Below, one piece after another: positions 6,879 to 8,346 of a stretch of 8,346 nucleotides of DNA; within the stretch, counting starts at the first letter, position 1, and the number at the start of each line of letters is the position of its first letter. The stretch is from Candidatus Methanovirga basalitermitum (lineage in GTDB: Archaea; Methanobacteriota; Methanobacteria; Methanobacteriales; Methanobacteriaceae), in assembly GCA_031284445.1 (NCBI GenBank), contig JAISZW010000227.1, positions 1-8,346 on the forward strand, written 5' to 3'. The position numbers were made by a program, and so were the translations under genes. Below the pieces are notes generated by a model, which worked only from the letters and a program-made list of their open reading frames with translations, was not told where the DNA came from and searched no databases.

Positions 6879-7145
6879 TTAAGTAATATTTTTCATTATC
6901 TTTAATGTTTGTATTGCTCTTTCTGTTAGCTCTTCATTTTCATAGATAATTTTAAATTCAGATTTAATAGCTCCATACACTTCAAATATTGCTTTTGTAT
7001 TCTTATTTAATCTTTTCAGAAGTAAATTTATCGTTTCAGTTAAAATTGCATTAGTAATTACTAATTCTTTCCCAATTTCTTAGCTTTCTTTTGTCTTCAA
7101 CAGCACTAAAAGGTTCATCTGTTGTATATTAAAGTATTCATCAAC
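6879..7145 (-). pseudogene. Truncated, disrupted PIN-domain (VapC-like) protein
   Basis: The minus strand keeps a clear 66-codon frame ending at TAA 6879-6881. It contains ELVITNAILTETINLLLKRL, then AIFEVYGAIKSEFKIIYENE and ELTERAIQTLKIM. The NAILTETINLL block with its acidic residue resembles the second active-site region of PIN-domain ribonucleases such as VapC toxins; this is a family-pattern inference. Further upstream the same frame is broken by TAA at 7080-7082, while a neighbouring frame offers TDEPFSAVEDKRK, suggesting a small deletion. The first catalytic aspartate and the C-terminal acidic cluster (normally about 40 more residues) are missing, so it should be inactive. No antitoxin gene is visible beside it. 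It lies between converging ligase and downstream of aroD. Confidence 0.55.
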
Positions 7146-7216
7146 ATAATGGATATATAAATAAACTTATGATTTGGACATACAAATAAGCTCACAACCA
7201 ATAGAACTAATATTCT

Positions 7217-7900
7217 TTAAATCAAATCATTAGTATCAATTAAATTTAGATTTAAGATCCATTTCATGGTTTCAAAATCAATTTGGCCTGGTGCTGTAAC
7301 ATCATCAGAGGCAGCAAAAGTAATAGGTGCTTTAAATTTTGATGCGATTACTCTTGTATAGCTACCAAGTTCTCCCATAGATATAGCTATTGTATTATTA
7401 AATTTAGATAAAATAGCCAAAATTTTAAGTGTGTCTTCTAAAGTCTTACCTGTAACTGCTATTTTAGCTATATCTCCTATTTTAAGTTCTTCTTCAATTA
7501 CTTCAGACATTTCATTTAAGGGTGGAGTTTTTTCAAAGTCATGATATGATATGATTGTTTTAACTCCTGTTTCAAGAATTGAGTTAATATAGTCTGATTT
7601 TGTTTGGAGTTCAACATCAACATACTCTGCAACATCACTTGTAGCTCTTAAAATAGCTATTCTATCTTCTTCAGAACCATTAAAATAGCCACCTTCTGAT
7701 TTTGGTCTATTGGTTGCTATTGTAGGAAAATTGATTTCTTGAATAATTTCTTTAGCCATTTTAGGATTTGAATCATTTATTCCATCTATTCTAAGCTCTA
7801 AAATATCAACACCCTTTCTTATATAATCAGTAGCTATTTTTAAGATTTTTTCTTTGTTTTTTTCTAAAATTGGAACGGCTATTTTAGTATCAGAGTACAA
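7217..7900 (-). CDS. aroD: 3-dehydroquinate dehydratase, type I (shikimate pathway)
   Basis: This enzyme converts 3-dehydroquinate to 3-dehydroshikimate through a lysine Schiff base, the third step toward chorismate and aromatic amino acids, in the cytoplasm. The 227 residues suit the short archaeal type I enzymes. The TIM-barrel motifs are in order: ELRID (35-39), NRPKSEGG (64-71), Glu97 in YVDVELQ, the catalytic pair His120 in ISYHDF and Lys146 in DIAKIAVTGK, Arg183 in SMGELGSYTR, and APGQ with Gln206. All expected active-site residues are present. In methanogens the pathway starts from aspartate semialdehyde rather than erythrose 4-phosphate, but joins at dehydroquinate. The start is TTG at 7898-7900, supported by AAGAGGT 7 bases upstream; no upstream ATG is in frame with a better site. 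The gene appears to stand alone, with the broken PIN-domain gene downstream. Confidence 0.94.
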   Translation of the reverse strand: MYSDTKIAVPILEKNKEKILKIATDYIRKGVDILELRIDGINDSNPKMAKEIIQEINFPTIATNRPKSEGGYFNGSEEDRIAILRATSDVAEYVDVELQTKSDYINSILETGVKTIISYHDFEKTPPLNEMSEVIEEELKIGDIAKIAVTGKTLEDTLKILAILSKFNNTIAISMGELGSYTRVIASKFKAPITFAASDDVTAPGQIDFETMKWILNLNLIDTNDLI

Positions 7901-7906
7901 GGTTGA

Positions 7907-7913
7907 ACCTCTT
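7907..7913 (-). promoter_or_regulatory. Ribosome binding site deciding the TTG start of aroD
   Basis: On the minus strand AAGAGGT lies 6-7 bases before TTG 7900. It complements the archaeal 16S rRNA tail and is the strongest such site in the window. It supports a TTG initiation codon, which makes aroD the only intact gene here without an ATG start. Confidence 0.65.
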
Positions 7914-7919
7914 TATTTT

Positions 7920-7939
7920 TCAATGCTGTCAACTTAAGG
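7920..7939 (-). repeat. 20-base element upstream of aroD, exact copy upstream of DNA ligase
   Basis: Read on the minus strand this is CCTTAAGTTGACAGCATTGA, identical to 5152-5171. It sits just before the ribosome binding site of aroD and so probably lies in or near the leader. A weaker version, 15 of 20 matching, occurs on the plus strand at 8022-8041, so the two form an imperfect inverted pair 82 bases apart. Confidence 0.7.
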
Positions 7940-8231
7940 ATTTTTGATTAAAATTTCTATTTAAGATTCTGGTTTATCAAGCTCTACTTTTAATTTTAAT
8001 CCAAGTTTAAAAAAATAATTTTCTTAATTTAACAGCATTACTTCATTTTCGTAGTAGATATATAAGGTGTTAGATTTTTAACAAAAATCGAAGCATGAAC
8101 AAACCTTATCATTAAGCTCCGTTGAATATGCAATAAATAACTTATAGTAAAAATACTTTAAAGCAAAATCCAATGTTTAATGAGTATATTTAACATTTTT
8201 AAAAAATTTTTTATTTTTTAAAGTTAGAAAC
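7940..8231. other. Spacer upstream of aroD, no gene; small hairpin at 8073-8089
   Basis: No coding frame is apparent on either strand. The stretch should hold the aroD promoter; A/T-rich candidates on the minus strand lie around 7945-7970 but none is clearly best. The degenerate 20-base element at 8022-8041 and a perfect hairpin GATTTTT-AAC-AAAAATC (8073-8089) lie here. The end, about 8190-8225, is a run of A and T stretches. Confidence 0.5.
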
Positions 8232-8346
8232 GGAAAATCAAAGATTTCCCTAAATTCACTTTGCGAATAAACAAAAAATCTTTGATTTTTCTAAATTCAC
8301 TTTTTGAATAAATCTATGATTTTCTTTATTGAACTTGTTCAATTAG
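8232..8346. repeat. Tandem array of about 41-base stem-loop units, cut by right edge
   Basis: Three units are visible. Each starts with a short palindrome around GAT: GGAAAATC-AAA-GATTTCC (8232-8249, one bulged A), AAAAATC-TTT-GATTTTT (8274-8290), and AAATC-TAT-GATTT (8310-8322). Each is followed by a second A/T-rich block. The blocks 8250-8271 and 8291-8312 agree at 20 of 22 positions; the third block, from 8324, carries the palindrome ATTGAAC-TT-GTTCAAT (8328-8343). In addition 8234-8247 is a perfect 14-base inverted repeat of 8276-8289. The last 25 bases (8322-8346) equal 1739-1763. The array runs off the window, so its full size and purpose are unknown. It is not a CRISPR: there are no unique spacers between constant repeats. 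Confidence 0.75.

Noticed and set aside
8190..8225. T-rich and A-rich runs as a terminator
   Set aside because: The runs are near-palindromic A/T tracts with no adjacent gene end in the window to terminate, so direction and role cannot be judged.
8232..8346. Possible CRISPR array
   Set aside because: The units are tandem and similar over their whole length, with no constant repeat separated by unique spacers, and no cas gene is present.

Overview
The window looks like a chromosomal piece of an AT-rich methanogenic euryarchaeon, most likely a member of the Methanobacteriales such as Methanobrevibacter or Methanosphaera. The evidence is an archaeal-type ATP-dependent DNA ligase, HypD ([NiFe]-hydrogenase maturation), a short type I 3-dehydroquinate dehydratase of the methanogen kind, archaeal TATA-like boxes close to start codons, very low G+C, and decayed transposase sequence resembling the ISM1-type DDE elements known from Methanobrevibacter. 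The genus is inference; no rRNA or tRNA gene is present to settle it.

Layout. Positions 1-275 hold the last part of a membrane protein, possibly a major facilitator permease, cut by the left edge. Positions 489-1588 are a full-length but multiply frameshifted transposase relic in which the three DDE acidic residues can still be read. Positions 1727-1803 form a compact nested inverted-repeat structure. Two minus-strand genes follow, hypD (3206-4255) and, 55 bases downstream of it, a tldE/pmbA homologue (1849-3150); they probably form one transcription unit driven from a TATA-like box near 4290. The 960-base spacer 4256-5218 carries a palindrome over the hypD leader, a hairpin, a small element bounded by 23-base inverted repeats with a 24-base tandem duplication at its edge, and a second, internally deleted transposase relic in the opposite orientation (4744-4925). 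The DNA ligase gene (5219-6868, plus strand) comes next. It converges on a truncated, disrupted PIN-domain (VapC-like) relic (6879-7145, minus), which is followed by aroD (7217-7900, minus, TTG start with a clear ribosome binding site). The right end (8232-8346) is a tandem array of roughly 41-base units, each containing small stem-loops, and is cut by the window edge.

How it fits together. The intact genes are housekeeping functions: hydrogenase cofactor assembly, peptide processing or proteolysis, DNA replication and repair, and aromatic amino acid synthesis. They share no single pathway. The spacers between them have repeatedly received mobile DNA and have decayed.

I see no complete new defence or metabolic system. 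The most unusual material is non-coding. A stem-loop repeat family appears both at 1727-1803 and at 8232-8346, sharing 25 identical bases and stems that vary in a base-pair-preserving way. In addition, a perfect 20-base sequence lies upstream of both the ligase gene and aroD, in the same orientation relative to each gene.
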